Assembly: GCA_934182605.1 (NCBI GenBank)
Contig: CAKPRQ010000001.1
Coordinates: 124,001-188,000, forward strand
Source: an uncultured Clostridia bacterium
Lineage (GTDB): Bacteria > Bacillota > Clostridia > TANB77 > CAG-508
Direction of reading: 5' to 3'
Length of the DNA: 64,000 bases
Positions 8,553 through 17,560 of this stretch are shown piece after piece. The first letter of the stretch is position 1; each line of letters opens with the position of its first letter. Position numbers and translations under genes: made by a program. The notes below the pieces were generated by a model. The model made no database searches. It had not been told where the DNA came from and was given only the letters and a program-made list of their open reading frames with translations.

Positions 8553-9917
8553 TTATTTTAAGACATCTTCTATTAAATTAGCTAAACTTTTAGCTTTTTC
8601 AGTTATAAAATTTATGTCCTTTCCTTCTATCATAACTCTTACTAAAGGTTCTGTTCCTGAAGCTCTTACTAAAACTCTACCTTTATTCTCTAAAAGTTTG
8701 TTTATTTCTTCTATTGCATCACAAATAATCTTATTACTATTATAATCTTTTTTCTTCTCATTGTCAACCCTTGCATTTATTAAAATTTGAGGATATTGTT
8801 GAAATACTTCCCAGATTTTAGATGGTTTCCAAGATTTCTCTAATAAAATTTTTATTAAAAATAATGATGTTAAAATTCCATCTCCTGTATTATTATACTT
8901 TCTTAATATTATATGTCCTGATTGTTCTCCTCCTAGTACATAATTTCCTTCTAGCATTCTTTCTAATACATACCTATCGCCTACTTTTGTTTGCTCAAAT
9001 TTTATATTATTATTTGAGACAAATTCGTGTAATCCAATATTGCTCATTACTGTTGCTACAAGTGTATCACTTTCTAGTTCATTCTTTTCTTTTAAGTATT
9101 GAGAGATTATTGCTAAAAGTGCATCTCCATCTATAATTCTACCGGTTTCGTCTACAGCTAACATTCTATCTCCATCGCCATCGTATGCGATACCTAAATC
9201 ATATTTATTTTTTACAACACATTCTTTTAACATTTCTAAATGTGTTGAGCCACATTTTTCGTTTATATTTATTCCATTTGGTTTATTATTTATAATATCA
9301 AATTTAATATTTAATTTTTTAAATAGATTTTCTGCCATCTTATAAGTAGCTCCATTTGCTGTATCTATCAGTACCTTGAAATCATTTTTATTTAATGCAA
9401 GTATATCTTTAAGAATGTCTAAAATATATTCCTCATATTCATTATTTAATTCATAAGCTAATGTTAATTGCCCAATTTTATCATATCCTACATTTAAGCT
9501 ACGTAATGTTTCCTCATCTTCTAACAAAGCTTCTATTTCTTCTTCTATTTCATCTGAAAGCTTCATTCCTTTATTACTAAAAAATTTTATTCCATTATAT
9601 TCATAAGAATTGTGTGAAGCTGATATAACAACTGCTGCATCCGCTTTTTCTTTTACAGTTAAATACGATACAACTGGAGTTGGTGTTACTCCTAATGATT
9701 TTACATTTGCTCCTACGCTTAAAAATCCTGCAATCATTGCACATTCTAACATATTTCCTGATATTCTAGTATCTTTTCCTATTAATATAACTGGTGTGTG
9801 TCCCATAGTTTTAGCTAACACAGTTGCTCCTGCTTTAGCTACTCTAAAAGCAAATTCTGGTGTAAGATTAATATTTGCAATGTCTCTTATACCATCTGTT
9901 CCAAAATATTTTCTCAT
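8553..9917 (-). CDS. glmM: Phosphoglucosamine mutase
   Basis: Interconverts glucosamine-6-phosphate and glucosamine-1-phosphate on the way to UDP-GlcNAc. The alpha-D-phosphohexomutase features are complete: FGTDGIRD at the N-terminus, the phospho-serine loop VISASHNSYEYNG near residue 100, the metal loop DGDGDRML, the sugar-binding GGEQSGH, and the C-terminal RASGTEPLVRVM. At 454 residues it is normal. The start follows AAGGAAGG. Expression is probably independent of fmt because the cassette at 10.05-10.37 kb lies between them. Confidence 0.97.
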   Translation of the reverse strand: MRKYFGTDGIRDIANINLTPEFAFRVAKAGATVLAKTMGHTPVILIGKDTRISGNMLECAMIAGFLSVGANVKSLGVTPTPVVSYLTVKEKADAAVVISASHNSYEYNGIKFFSNKGMKLSDEIEEEIEALLEDEETLRSLNVGYDKIGQLTLAYELNNEYEEYILDILKDILALNKNDFKVLIDTANGATYKMAENLFKKLNIKFDIINNKPNGININEKCGSTHLEMLKECVVKNKYDLGIAYDGDGDRMLAVDETGRIIDGDALLAIISQYLKEKNELESDTLVATVMSNIGLHEFVSNNNIKFEQTKVGDRYVLERMLEGNYVLGGEQSGHIILRKYNNTGDGILTSLFLIKILLEKSWKPSKIWEVFQQYPQILINARVDNEKKKDYNSNKIICDAIEEINKLLENKGRVLVRASGTEPLVRVMIEGKDINFITEKAKSLANLIEDVLK

Positions 9918-10021
9918 TTTTAACCCTTCCTTATAACATTCATTTAAGAATACAGTTTTTGTATTCCTTTTTTTAACATAGAAAGTATTCTATCATATTT
10001 TTTTTTAAAATGCAAATACAG

Positions 10022-10043
10022 GGCGGAGCAAAAATGCTCCGCC
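10022..10043 (-). terminator. GC-rich hairpin ending cassette 2
   Basis: A perfect 9-bp stem (GGCGGAGCA/TGCTCCGCC) with a 4-base loop lies immediately after the stop of the 83-residue ORF. On the minus strand it is followed by CTGTATTTGC rather than a pure U run, so termination may be less complete than at the other cassettes. Confidence 0.65.
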
Positions 10044-10049
10044 TGAAAC

Positions 10050-10301
10050 CTATGCCTTTATTGCTATGAGATACACGACCCATGAAAGAAGCGAGAGAAA
10101 TGTTGTCAAGAAAAATACCACCAAGGCATTTTCAAGAAACTCAATCAATCCATACATTTTAGTATTCTTGACGGAGCGTAACAACACTGCCAAAATGACA
10201 GTTATCACAAAAAGTGCCAATACAATATATCCATCATGGAAAAAACTGCCAACGGCTTCAAGCACTCCCATATTCAGCCAACTGTCGATGTACTCAGACA
10301 T
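10050..10301 (-). CDS. 83-residue two-helix membrane protein (cassette 2)
   Basis: Small membrane protein with an N-terminal amphipathic part (SEYIDSWLNMGVLEAVGSFF), a membrane segment around residues 26-43, a short basic loop (RSVKNTK), and a second segment around residues 58-80. Base composition and codons (GTC, CTG, CGC, GCC) differ from glmM and fmt on either side. It has its own TTGACA-17-TAAAAT promoter that abuts the fmt stop, a GAGGAG ribosome site and its own terminator hairpin. The architecture recalls cassette 1. No family is recognised. Confidence 0.65.
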   Translation of the reverse strand: MSEYIDSWLNMGVLEAVGSFFHDGYIVLALFVITVILAVLLRSVKNTKMYGLIEFLENALVVFFLTTFLSLLSWVVYLIAIKA

Positions 10302-10344
10302 AACTAACTCCTCTAATTATAGGGTTAATAAAAACATTATTATA

Positions 10345-10373
10345 ATTTTATCACTTCTAAGGCATTATGTCAA
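10345..10373 (-). promoter_or_regulatory. Sigma-70-type promoter of cassette 2
   Basis: TTGACA (10373-10368), a 17-bp spacer and TAAAAT (10350-10345) on the minus strand. The -35 box ends 2 bp from the fmt stop codon. The context AATTTGACATAA and the -10 box are the same as in cassette 1. Confidence 0.8.
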
Positions 10374-10375
10374 AT

Positions 10376-11347
10376 TCAACTTAAAATTGTGTTACCTCTC
10401 AAATAATCTAATATATTCATTTTTTTAGCATTTTCTGCTTGAATTTCTAAAATTGAGATTATTCCATTTTTTGCCTTTAGAAATAAACCTTTTTTTGAAT
10501 CTGCTATTAATACATCTCCATAATTATTCTTATTTAATTCTTCTAATGGACAATTATATTGTTGTATAAAATCTTTTTCATCTATAACTTGAGCTTTCCA
10601 AATCTTAATCTTTTTATTGTTTATAAATGTATACGCTCCCATTATAGGATTTAGACCTCTTATTAAATTTTTTATTTCTTGAGCAGTATTAAGCTCCCAA
10701 TTTATTTTTGCAATACTTTTATCTAACATTGGAGCATATGATGGTTCTTCTTGTCCTACACTTGTCTGAGGTATCCTTCTTATTCTTCCTTTTTCTATTC
10801 TTCTAATTGTTTCTACTAATAGTTTTGAACCTATTTTGGCTAATTTATCCCAAACTTCTCCTAGCGTTTCGTCTTCACCAATTTCAACTTCTTCTTTTAA
10901 TAACATATCTCCTTCATCCATTTTTTCATTTATAAGCATAGTTGTTATTCCAGTTTTTTTATCTCCATTTATAACTGCCCATTGTATTGGTGCTGCACCT
11001 CTATATTTAGGAAGAAGTGAGCCGTGAACATTTATGCAGCCTATTTTAGGAAGGTCTAATATTTCTTTAGGTATTATTTTACCATAAGCAACAACACATA
11101 TAAGATCTGGTTTTTTAGACTTTATTTTATCTATTAATTCATTATTACCTTTTAATTTTAAAGGTTGTTCTATCTCTAAACCATTTTCTAATGCATATTC
11201 TTTTACAGGCGAATATACAAATTTTAACCCTCTACCTTTTTGTTTGTCTGGATTTGTGATTACTAAACTTACATTATAACCTGCCTCAACTAATTCCTGT
11301 AAAGATTCCTTAGCAAAATCAGGTGTTCCCATAAATATTATATTCAT
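10376..11347 (-). CDS. fmt: Methionyl-tRNA formyltransferase
   Basis: Formylates initiator Met-tRNA using 10-formyl-tetrahydrofolate. The N-terminal FMGTPDFA, the folate-site motif NVHGSLLPKYRGAAPIQW and the following GDKKTGITTM are all present, with a C-terminal tRNA-binding domain (IRGLNP-GAYTF). At 323 residues it is normal. It ends in TGA, which shows that TGA is a stop codon here. It sits directly downstream of def, the classic priA-def-fmt order of Firmicutes. Confidence 0.97.
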   Translation of the reverse strand: MNIIFMGTPDFAKESLQELVEAGYNVSLVITNPDKQKGRGLKFVYSPVKEYALENGLEIEQPLKLKGNNELIDKIKSKKPDLICVVAYGKIIPKEILDLPKIGCINVHGSLLPKYRGAAPIQWAVINGDKKTGITTMLINEKMDEGDMLLKEEVEIGEDETLGEVWDKLAKIGSKLLVETIRRIEKGRIRRIPQTSVGQEEPSYAPMLDKSIAKINWELNTAQEIKNLIRGLNPIMGAYTFINNKKIKIWKAQVIDEKDFIQQYNCPLEELNKNNYGDVLIADSKKGLFLKAKNGIISILEIQAENAKKMNILDYLRGNTILS

Positions 11348-11392
11348 TTAAAATTCTCCTATCTTACTAAAATTATAATATATATAATGTAA

Positions 11393-11866
11393 CTACTCAG
11401 GTGTTACTACTTCTAAAGTTCCTGGCAAAATCTTATCTATAAAAACTTCACCATTCAAATGATCTATTTCATGGCATAACGCTTGTGCTAATAAACCTTT
11501 TGCTTTTATTGTTGTTTTTTTACCATTTTCATCTAAACCCGTTACTACTACCTCTTCTGGTCTTTCCACTTGTCCAAATGTTGTAGGAAAACTTAAGCAA
11601 CCTTCTCCTACAATTTGTTTTCCTTTAGTCTTTTCTAAAACTGGATTTATTAATGCAAAACTAGGGCCATCATCATATAAATCTATTACTATTACTCTCT
11701 TCAAGATTCCTACTTGTGGAGCAGCAAGTCCTAGTCCATCAAATTTATGCATCGTGTCCATCATATCTTTTATAAGGTCTCTTATTTTATCATCTATAAC
11801 ATCTACTTCTTTAGAACGTTTTCTTAATATTTCGTCATCTTCTTTTCTAATATTTCTAATTCCCAT
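11393..11866 (-). CDS. def: Peptide deformylase
   Basis: Removes the N-formyl group from nascent proteins. The three metal-site motifs are intact: GLGLAAPQVG near residue 45, EGCLSFP near residue 90 with its metal Cys, and QALCHEIDHLNG with the HExxH core. Length is 157 residues. It lies between priA and fmt with short gaps and probably shares their transcript. The start has a GGGAAGG site. Confidence 0.97.
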   Translation of the reverse strand: MGIRNIRKEDDEILRKRSKEVDVIDDKIRDLIKDMMDTMHKFDGLGLAAPQVGILKRVIVIDLYDDGPSFALINPVLEKTKGKQIVGEGCLSFPTTFGQVERPEEVVVTGLDENGKKTTIKAKGLLAQALCHEIDHLNGEVFIDKILPGTLEVVTPE

Positions 11867-11916
11867 TTATATTACCTTCCCTTTCTAGCTTTTCTTAAAA
11901 ATCATAAATCAATACA

Positions 11917-14162
11917 CTATTGAAAATTATTTGGATTAACATCTATACTAATATTTGTATTACTAAATTTTTTCTTATTATTTTGAAAATTATCTGATAC
12001 TTTATTTAACAAATTTATTATATTATTACCAAATTTACATTTTATTATTATTCTCCAACGATATATATTTTTTATTTTATCTATTGGATATGGCTGTGGT
12101 CTATATACTATTGCTATATTAGCTAAATTCCTTATTAAATCTTCATATATAAATTTTACAGATTTTATTATTTCCACCTCGCTAGCTGATATTACACTAA
12201 ATAATATTATATCGCAAAATGGTGGATATTTCAACTGTTTTCTCATATTTATTTCTGCTTTATAAAATCGTTCATAGTCCTGCTCTTTTGAACATATAAT
12301 TGTAAAATTATCTGGATTATATGTCTGTATTATTACTTTTCCGTGGAATTTCTCCACGCCCTGCTCTACCTGCTACTTGTGTTAATATCTGAAAAGTTCT
12401 TTCTTGCGCTCTAAAATCTTCTATATTCAAACTATTATCTGCTAATATTACTCCTACTAAAGTTACATTTGGGAAATGATGACCTTTAACTACCATTTGA
12501 GTTCCTATTAAAATATCTATATTTTCATCTCTAAATTTTTCTAAAATTTCTTCATGAGAATTTTTTCTAGTTGTTGTATCTACATCCATTCTTATTGTAG
12601 TAGCTTCTGGAAATAATTTATTAATTTCTGCATCTAGCTTTTGTGTACCACTCCCCATATATTTAATATGCTTACTCTTACATTCTTCGCATTCTATTAT
12701 AGGTTTTCTTTTGTAACCACAATAATGACATTTTAATACATTTTCTTTTTGGTGATATGTTAAGTTTATATTACAATTTTTACATTTTACAGTAGCCCCA
12801 CAATCTGTACATAATACATAAGTTGAAAATCCTCTTCTATTTAAAAATAAAATTGTTTGCATTTTGTTCTTAATGTTATTTTCAATTTCTCTATATAATT
12901 TAGTACTTATCATTGAAGTATTACCATTTACTAACTCGTCTCTTAAGTCTACTATTTCTACTATTGGTAATTTAGAAGAATTAGTTCTTTTAGTTAATTC
13001 TAATATTTCTATTTTATCTTTTTCTTTACCTTCATAATATGTTTTTAAGTCGGGAGTTGCACTTCCTAAAATCAATGGACACTTATTATTCTTACAAATA
13101 TATTTTGCAATATCTCTTGCATCAAATTTAGGTGACATTTCTGATTTATATGATTGGTCATGTTCCTCATCTATTATTATTATTCCTAAATCTTTAACTG
13201 GTGCAAAAATTGCAGACCTTGCACCTATTATAATTTTAGCATCTCCTGTATATATTTTCTGCCATTCATCATATCTTTCTCCTACAGATAACCTACTATG
13301 TAAAATAGCAACTTTGTCTTCTCCAAACCTTGCTATTACTCTATTTACAGTTTGCGATGTAAGAGAAATTTCAGGTACTAACATTATAGCACTTTTATTT
13401 TGCTCTAAAGCAACTCTTATAAGTTGCAAATACACTTCCGTCTTTCCGTGAACCGGTAACTCCATATAATAAAAATTCTTGATATTCTTCTTTTTTAATT
13501 AATTGACTTACTCTAAAAAATGCATATTGTTGTTCATCATTTAAAACAAATTCTTTATCTCTCTTTACATTCTTATTTTTAAAAGGGTTTCTTTTTACAA
13601 TTTCTTCTCTTATTTCTATGTAACCATTTTTTTCTATAGTCTTTAAAACGCTCCTAGAAGCATCTAATTCTTTTTCTAAGTCTTGAATTAAAACTTTATC
13701 TTTTAAAATTAAATAATTTAAAATTTCTTTATGTTTAATAGATTTTAATTTCTTATTTTCAATATCTCTTTTTATATCTTCTTCTGTTTTATTTAAATAT
13801 ACAAATTTTTCTTTTTTCTCTTTAACCCAATTGTCAATTTCTTGAGAAAGAGTTCCAGGTGGTAACATTAATTTAATACATTCAAATTCGTTACAAAAAT
13901 ACCTTCTTGCCATTAATTTTGCAAATTCTATATCTTCTTTACTTAAATAACTATTCTTAATCTCTACAATTTCTTTATTTGCAAATTGAGATATGTTTTT
14001 TATATTTGTTATTATGCCATCTATTGTTTTGTTATTTGAACCAAATGGTACTATTACTCTGTCTCCTAATTTTATAATGTTTTCTAATTCTTTTGGAATT
14101 ATATAATCGAATACTTTATTTAATTCTTTTGATTTTTTGTTTAATATTATTTCTGCAAACAT
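11917..14162 (-). CDS. priA: Primosomal helicase PriA, requires two +1 frameshifts
   Basis: Replication-restart helicase. The coding sequence is complete (about 745 residues when joined) but spread over three frames. Frame 1 (from 14162) ends inside the Walker A loop, reading GVTGS then CGG instead of G. Frame 2 carries the rest of Walker A (KTEVYLQ), the DEEHD box and the paired-Cys zinc region (CTDC, CKNC, CHYC, CEEC), ending at QVAGRAGRGEIP. Frame 3 resumes GKVIIQTYNPD to the normal C-terminus. Both junctions have one extra C before GGA, at 13448 and 12343, and each would restore a conserved Gly if skipped. No other damage is visible, which argues against a decaying gene. A double mutation or assembly errors remain possible. 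Confidence 0.85.
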
Positions 14163-14245
14163 TACTTCTCCTTTTCTTTTCTCCCCACATATATATTATC
14201 ATTGTTTCTGAGAAAAATCAATATCTTTAAAAACTTAATAAATTT

Positions 14246-14385
14246 GTAACAACTCAGGCATTAATCTTTAAAAAACTTGCTATATAGCTATTTTTAGTCA
14301 AAACATATCTGGGGTTAACAATCGGGTTCTTGACTTGCAAATAGCTATATAGCAAGTTTTAGTCAAATACCTACTGAGTTGTTAC
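14246..14385. repeat. Palindromic MITE-like repeat, copy R2 (stem type B) with 8-bp target duplication
   Basis: A 140-bp element bounded by GTAACAACTCAG and its inverted copy. It is flanked on both sides by the direct repeat ATAAATTT. The stem AACTTGCTATATAGCTATTT pairs with its exact complement. The loop, read on the minus strand, is GAACCCGATTGTTAACCCC. It fills the priA/bactofilin-like gap apart from the promoter at 14440. Confidence 0.9.
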
Positions 14386-14439
14386 ATAAATTTTCCCATA
14401 AAGTCACATATTTTTATATAAATTTTTTCAAAAAAGGGT

Positions 14440-14468
14440 TTGACAAATAATGTTTTTAGTTATATTAT
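14440..14468 (+). promoter_or_regulatory. Promoter of the bactofilin-like gene
   Basis: TTGACA (14440-14445), a 17-bp spacer and TATTAT (14463-14468). An ATG at 14450 lies inside this promoter, so translation must begin downstream, at 14501, which has a GGGGGAAAA site. Confidence 0.75.
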
Positions 14469-14500
14469 ATATGCATATTAAAATTTTTAGGGGGAAAATT

Positions 14501-15904
14501 ATGAAAAATTTAAAATTTACTTTAATTTTAACTTTAGTTATTATTTTAGCAGTTGTTTTTCCTGTATATACATTTGCAACAGATGTAAATAATGAAGCTT
14601 CTGTTGAGCCTACTGTATTAGATTCTACAGATGCTGAGGTTGATATAGAAGCAACAACTACTGATAATACTGAAGAAACTACTGAGGAAGGAACTTCAGA
14701 AGAAGCAACAGATGAGACTACAGAGGAGGAATCAGATTCAACTCCCAAAATAGATGTAGTTGGAAATTATTATGAATCAAATCCAGAAATTGATTTTACA
14801 AAAATTGTTGATGGTAACATTTTCTTATTTGGTAATAACATTACTATAAGCGGTATAGTTAATGGTGACGCCGTTGTTATTGGTGATAATGTTACTCTTA
14901 GTGAGGGTTCTAAAATATTAGGTAACCTTTTTGTAATATCAGATAATTTTACACAAAGCGGAACTGTATATAGCTTATTAGCTATGACTACTAATTATAC
15001 TTGTGAATATAACGGTATGTCATCATTAGACTTAAGAGTTTTTGCAAATACTATTAAATTTTCAGGGTATACAACTAGATCTACATATTTTTACGCAAAT
15101 AATATTGAGCTTACAGATGATGCATACATTGTAGGAAATCTTGTTTACAATGAAAATGCCAATTTAACTATTGGTGAAAACGCAACAGTGTATGGTAAAC
15201 AAAAGGCTGATACTTTATTTTCAATGTTAACAAGTGTAGATACATCTAATCTAGTTGTAAGCCACATAGTTGCAATAGCTATGTTATTAGGAAGTGTTTT
15301 ATTCATATTACTTATGATTACATTCTTTAAACCTAATACATTCTCTAAAGATGTTAAATTTAAGTTTACAACAGCTTTAAAAGCTTTAGGTGTTGGAATA
15401 TTATCATTTATGGTATTAACTATATTATCTACTATATTACTTTTAAGCACAGTATTTACTACTGTAGGAGTTATAATTTTAATGTTATTTATAATTGCTT
15501 GTATGTTAGCTGTACCAGTTACTATATTAACACTTGCAAGTATATTATATAATAAGTTTAATAAAAATAAATCAAAATTATTTATCTTATTATATACTAT
15601 TTTGGTAGCTTTAATTTACTATGCTTTAACATTAATACCTTATGCTGGATTTATAATTACTTTAATATCCGCTGTTTCAGGTTTAGGACTTATGACTTTA
15701 TGGTTGTTTAGGGTAAGAAAGAATAATAAGGTTGAGACAATTACAGGAAAAGTTGATTCTCAAAAAGTATTGTCAGAAAAAACTGTAAAAAAAGAAAAAG
15801 TTAAAAAAGATCCTAAAAAGAAAGATGATAATACTAAAAAAGATACTGATAAAGAAGTAGATAAAGATAACGTTTCTAAAGAAGATAATAAAGATGAAAA
15901 ATAA
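14501..15904 (+). CDS. Secreted/membrane bactofilin-like polymer-forming protein
   Basis: A 467-residue protein with four parts in order. First is a signal peptide (hydrophobic FTLILTLVIILAVVF, then VYTFATDV). Next is a Glu/Thr-rich acidic linker to about residue 75. Then comes a run of short beta-strand turns such as GNIFLFGNNITISG and GDAVVIGDNVTLSEGSKILGN, resembling the beta-helix of bactofilins. About four membrane segments and a Lys/Asp-rich cytoplasmic tail complete it. The beta-helix would lie outside the cell, between signal peptide and helices. A role in the envelope is inferred from topology only. It stands alone between R2 and a terminator. Confidence 0.75.
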   Translation: MKNLKFTLILTLVIILAVVFPVYTFATDVNNEASVEPTVLDSTDAEVDIEATTTDNTEETTEEGTSEEATDETTEEESDSTPKIDVVGNYYESNPEIDFTKIVDGNIFLFGNNITISGIVNGDAVVIGDNVTLSEGSKILGNLFVISDNFTQSGTVYSLLAMTTNYTCEYNGMSSLDLRVFANTIKFSGYTTRSTYFYANNIELTDDAYIVGNLVYNENANLTIGENATVYGKQKADTLFSMLTSVDTSNLVVSHIVAIAMLLGSVLFILLMITFFKPNTFSKDVKFKFTTALKALGVGILSFMVLTILSTILLLSTVFTTVGVIILMLFIIACMLAVPVTILTLASILYNKFNKNKSKLFILLYTILVALIYYALTLIPYAGFIITLISAVSGLGLMTLWLFRVRKNNKVETITGKVDSQKVLSEKTVKKEKVKKDPKKKDDNTKKDTDKEVDKDNVSKEDNKDEK

Positions 15905-15910
15905 TAAAAG

Positions 15911-15949
15911 AAAAACCTAGTGAATTTTAATATTCATTAGGTTTTTTGA
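15911..15949 (+). terminator. Terminator after the bactofilin-like gene
   Basis: An inverted repeat AAAACCTAGTGAAT / ATTCATTAGGTTTT with a T run follows the stop at 15904. The palindrome could also serve the convergent zinc-ribbon gene ending at 15967. Confidence 0.8.
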
Positions 15950-15966
15950 TATACTCTTTACCACTC

Positions 15967-16479
15967 CTACATATCATCATCATTACTTTTTCTATCATTA
16001 TCAGATGAATCATTCCAGTCTAATTCTATTGGATTATCACAATACGGACAAGTTATTTCTTTTTCTGCTCCTTCTATATGTATAAAAAATAATTCTCCAC
16101 AATATGGGCAAGTTACTTCACACTCAGCATCGAGTTCATTTTCATAGTTTTTTAGGCTTGGATGTAATAATTCAGTCATCATTTGGTCCTCAACTTCTTC
16201 ATTTAATATCATTTCTTCTTCTATGCTTTTGGCTAATTCTTCTACTTTATTTAATTTTTCGTCAAAATATACCTGTCTTTCTAATATCCTATTTATTTTT
16301 TCATTGTAATGATTTTTAATATGCTCCATTTCTGTAAAAAAAAGTATCATTAATTTAAGAAATTCTTCTTTGGCATATTCTAAATCTTCATGATCTTTTA
16401 TTCTTTCTTCCATATCTCCTATAATTTTTTTATACGCTTTTTCTAAATTTTCCATTTTTTCATCTTCTTCATTCTCCAT
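15967..16479 (-). CDS. Coiled-coil protein with C-terminal zinc ribbon (CD1247-like)
   Basis: A 170-residue acidic protein. Residues 1-110 are rich in Glu/Lys heptads and probably form a coiled coil. The C-terminal part has two Cys pairs, CPYCGELF and CPYCDNPI, 19 residues apart, which form a zinc ribbon. The tail is Asp/Ser rich. Clostridia commonly carry a protein of this build (CD1247 family) just after efp, and the same order is seen here (gap about 115 bp, same strand). Function unknown; I infer family membership from architecture and position. Confidence 0.7.
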   Translation of the reverse strand: MENEEDEKMENLEKAYKKIIGDMEERIKDHEDLEYAKEEFLKLMILFFTEMEHIKNHYNEKINRILERQVYFDEKLNKVEELAKSIEEEMILNEEVEDQMMTELLHPSLKNYENELDAECEVTCPYCGELFFIHIEGAEKEITCPYCDNPIELDWNDSSDNDRKSNDDDM

Positions 16480-16594
16480 TTGATTTCACTCCTTTCTCAA
16501 AATATAAAGGCAACAAAAAGGAAGGGCTTATAATTATATCCTTCCTTACTACATTTAAATACTATAATTGATTCTATAATTATTAGCTTTTCGC

Positions 16595-17161
16595 CTATAC
16601 TCTTTCCATATATTCACCAGTTCTAGTATCTATTTTAATTATATCTCCTATTTCTATAAATAACGGAACATTTATTTGTGTGCCTGTCTCCACAGTTGCA
16701 GGTTTTGTTGTACTTGAAGATGTATTTCCACTAAATCCTGGTTCTGTATATGTAACTTCTAATTCTACAAATATAGGTGGTTCTACTGCAAATACTCTAT
16801 CTTTATATGTTAGAGTTGTTACATTCATATTTTCTTTAATATATTTTAGAGCATCTCCTAATTGATCTTTTGTTAATTGTATTTGCTCATAACTTTCTGT
16901 ATTCATAAAATAATAAAATTCACCATCATTATATAAGTATTGCATTTCCTCTTTTATTATTTCAGCTCCTTGAAATTTTTCGTTTGTATTTAATGTTTTG
17001 TCTAAAACTGCACCTGTCATTACATTTTTTATTTTAATTCTTATAAAAGCTGGACCTTTTCCTGGTTTAACGTGTTGATATTCTATTACTCTATACACTG
17101 AACTCCCCATTTCAAATGTTACACCATTTCTTAATTCTCCTGCCAAATAAACTTGTGCCAT
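16595..17161 (-). CDS. efp: Elongation factor P
   Basis: Relieves ribosome stalling at polyproline. A 188-residue protein starting MAQVYLAGELRNG, with the modification loop KPGKGPAF, where Lys35 is the equivalent of the lysine modified in other EF-Ps, and a normal C-terminal OB domain ending FIEIGDIIKIDTRTGEYMERV. The Lys loop without Arg suggests a Bacillus-type modification or none rather than rhamnosylation. Start follows GAAAGGGG. The upstream gene on this strand would normally be pepP, but topB and a cassette intervene. Confidence 0.97.
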   Translation of the reverse strand: MAQVYLAGELRNGVTFEMGSSVYRVIEYQHVKPGKGPAFIRIKIKNVMTGAVLDKTLNTNEKFQGAEIIKEEMQYLYNDGEFYYFMNTESYEQIQLTKDQLGDALKYIKENMNVTTLTYKDRVFAVEPPIFVELEVTYTEPGFSGNTSSSTTKPATVETGTQINVPLFIEIGDIIKIDTRTGEYMERV

Positions 17162-17255
17162 AAATTATTTCCCCTTTCTTTCTTAGCTATATAATTTTAC
17201 TACATATTTTGATAAATTGCAAGAGGGTATTTGAATTTTTACATAGAAAATAAAT

Positions 17256-17284
17256 TTGCTTTTTTAGTAAAAAAATGTTATAAT
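17256..17284 (+). promoter_or_regulatory. Promoter of cassette 3
   Basis: TTGCTT (17256-17261), a 17-bp spacer and TATAAT (17279-17284), 36 bp before the ATG at 17321. Confidence 0.7.
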
Positions 17285-17320
17285 ATTATTACTTTTAATT
17301 AATTATACTAGGAGTATGAA

Positions 17321-17479
17321 ATGGGAAATGTACACGAATTTGATAAAGCTATAAACTGGATATTGGCTGGACATCCCATAGTGTGTGTTCAAAAGCAATA
17401 TGTAGAACGTATTGAAAGAGTACTTCGGATTAGGCTGAAGCGATTATCGAATAACAAGTATTTAGTAATCCGATTATAA
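17321..17479 (+). CDS. 52-residue basic protein (cassette 3)
   Basis: A small soluble protein beginning MGNVHEFDKAINWILAG and ending with a basic stretch (RIERVLRIRLKRLSNNK). It has a proper promoter, an AGGAG ribosome site seven bases before the ATG and a strong terminator, and is transcribed against both neighbours (efp and topB). It uses CGG and AGG for Arg, CTG and CCC, unlike resident genes. The amphipathic basic C-terminus would suit nucleic-acid or membrane binding, but no family is recognised. An expressed RNA is an alternative. Confidence 0.55.
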   Translation: MGNVHEFDKAINWILAGHPIVCVQKQYVERIERVLRIRLKRLSNNKYLVIRL

Positions 17480-17504
17480 GATTCTTAAATTTCCCATTAA
17501 AGCC

Positions 17505-17533
17505 AAAAGGAGGATTTTTTCCTCCTTTTTTTT
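17505..17533 (+). terminator. Terminator of cassette 3
   Basis: AAAAGGAGGA-TTTT-TCCTCCTTTT followed by a T run; a textbook rho-independent terminator 26 bp after the stop at 17479. Confidence 0.9.
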
Positions 17534-17560
17534 GTAGATTTGATTTATGTTATTTTTTAA

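Noticed and set aside
11917..14162. priA as an ordinary pseudogene
   Set aside because: Outside the two single-base shifts all motifs and the full length are intact, and both shifts share the same CGGA form also seen in mnmA. A pseudogene would be expected to show varied lesions, as fabG does.
17321..17479. tRNA or other structured RNA
   Set aside because: No cloverleaf could be drawn; an ATG with a good ribosome site and a plausible 52-codon frame fit better, though an RNA is not excluded.
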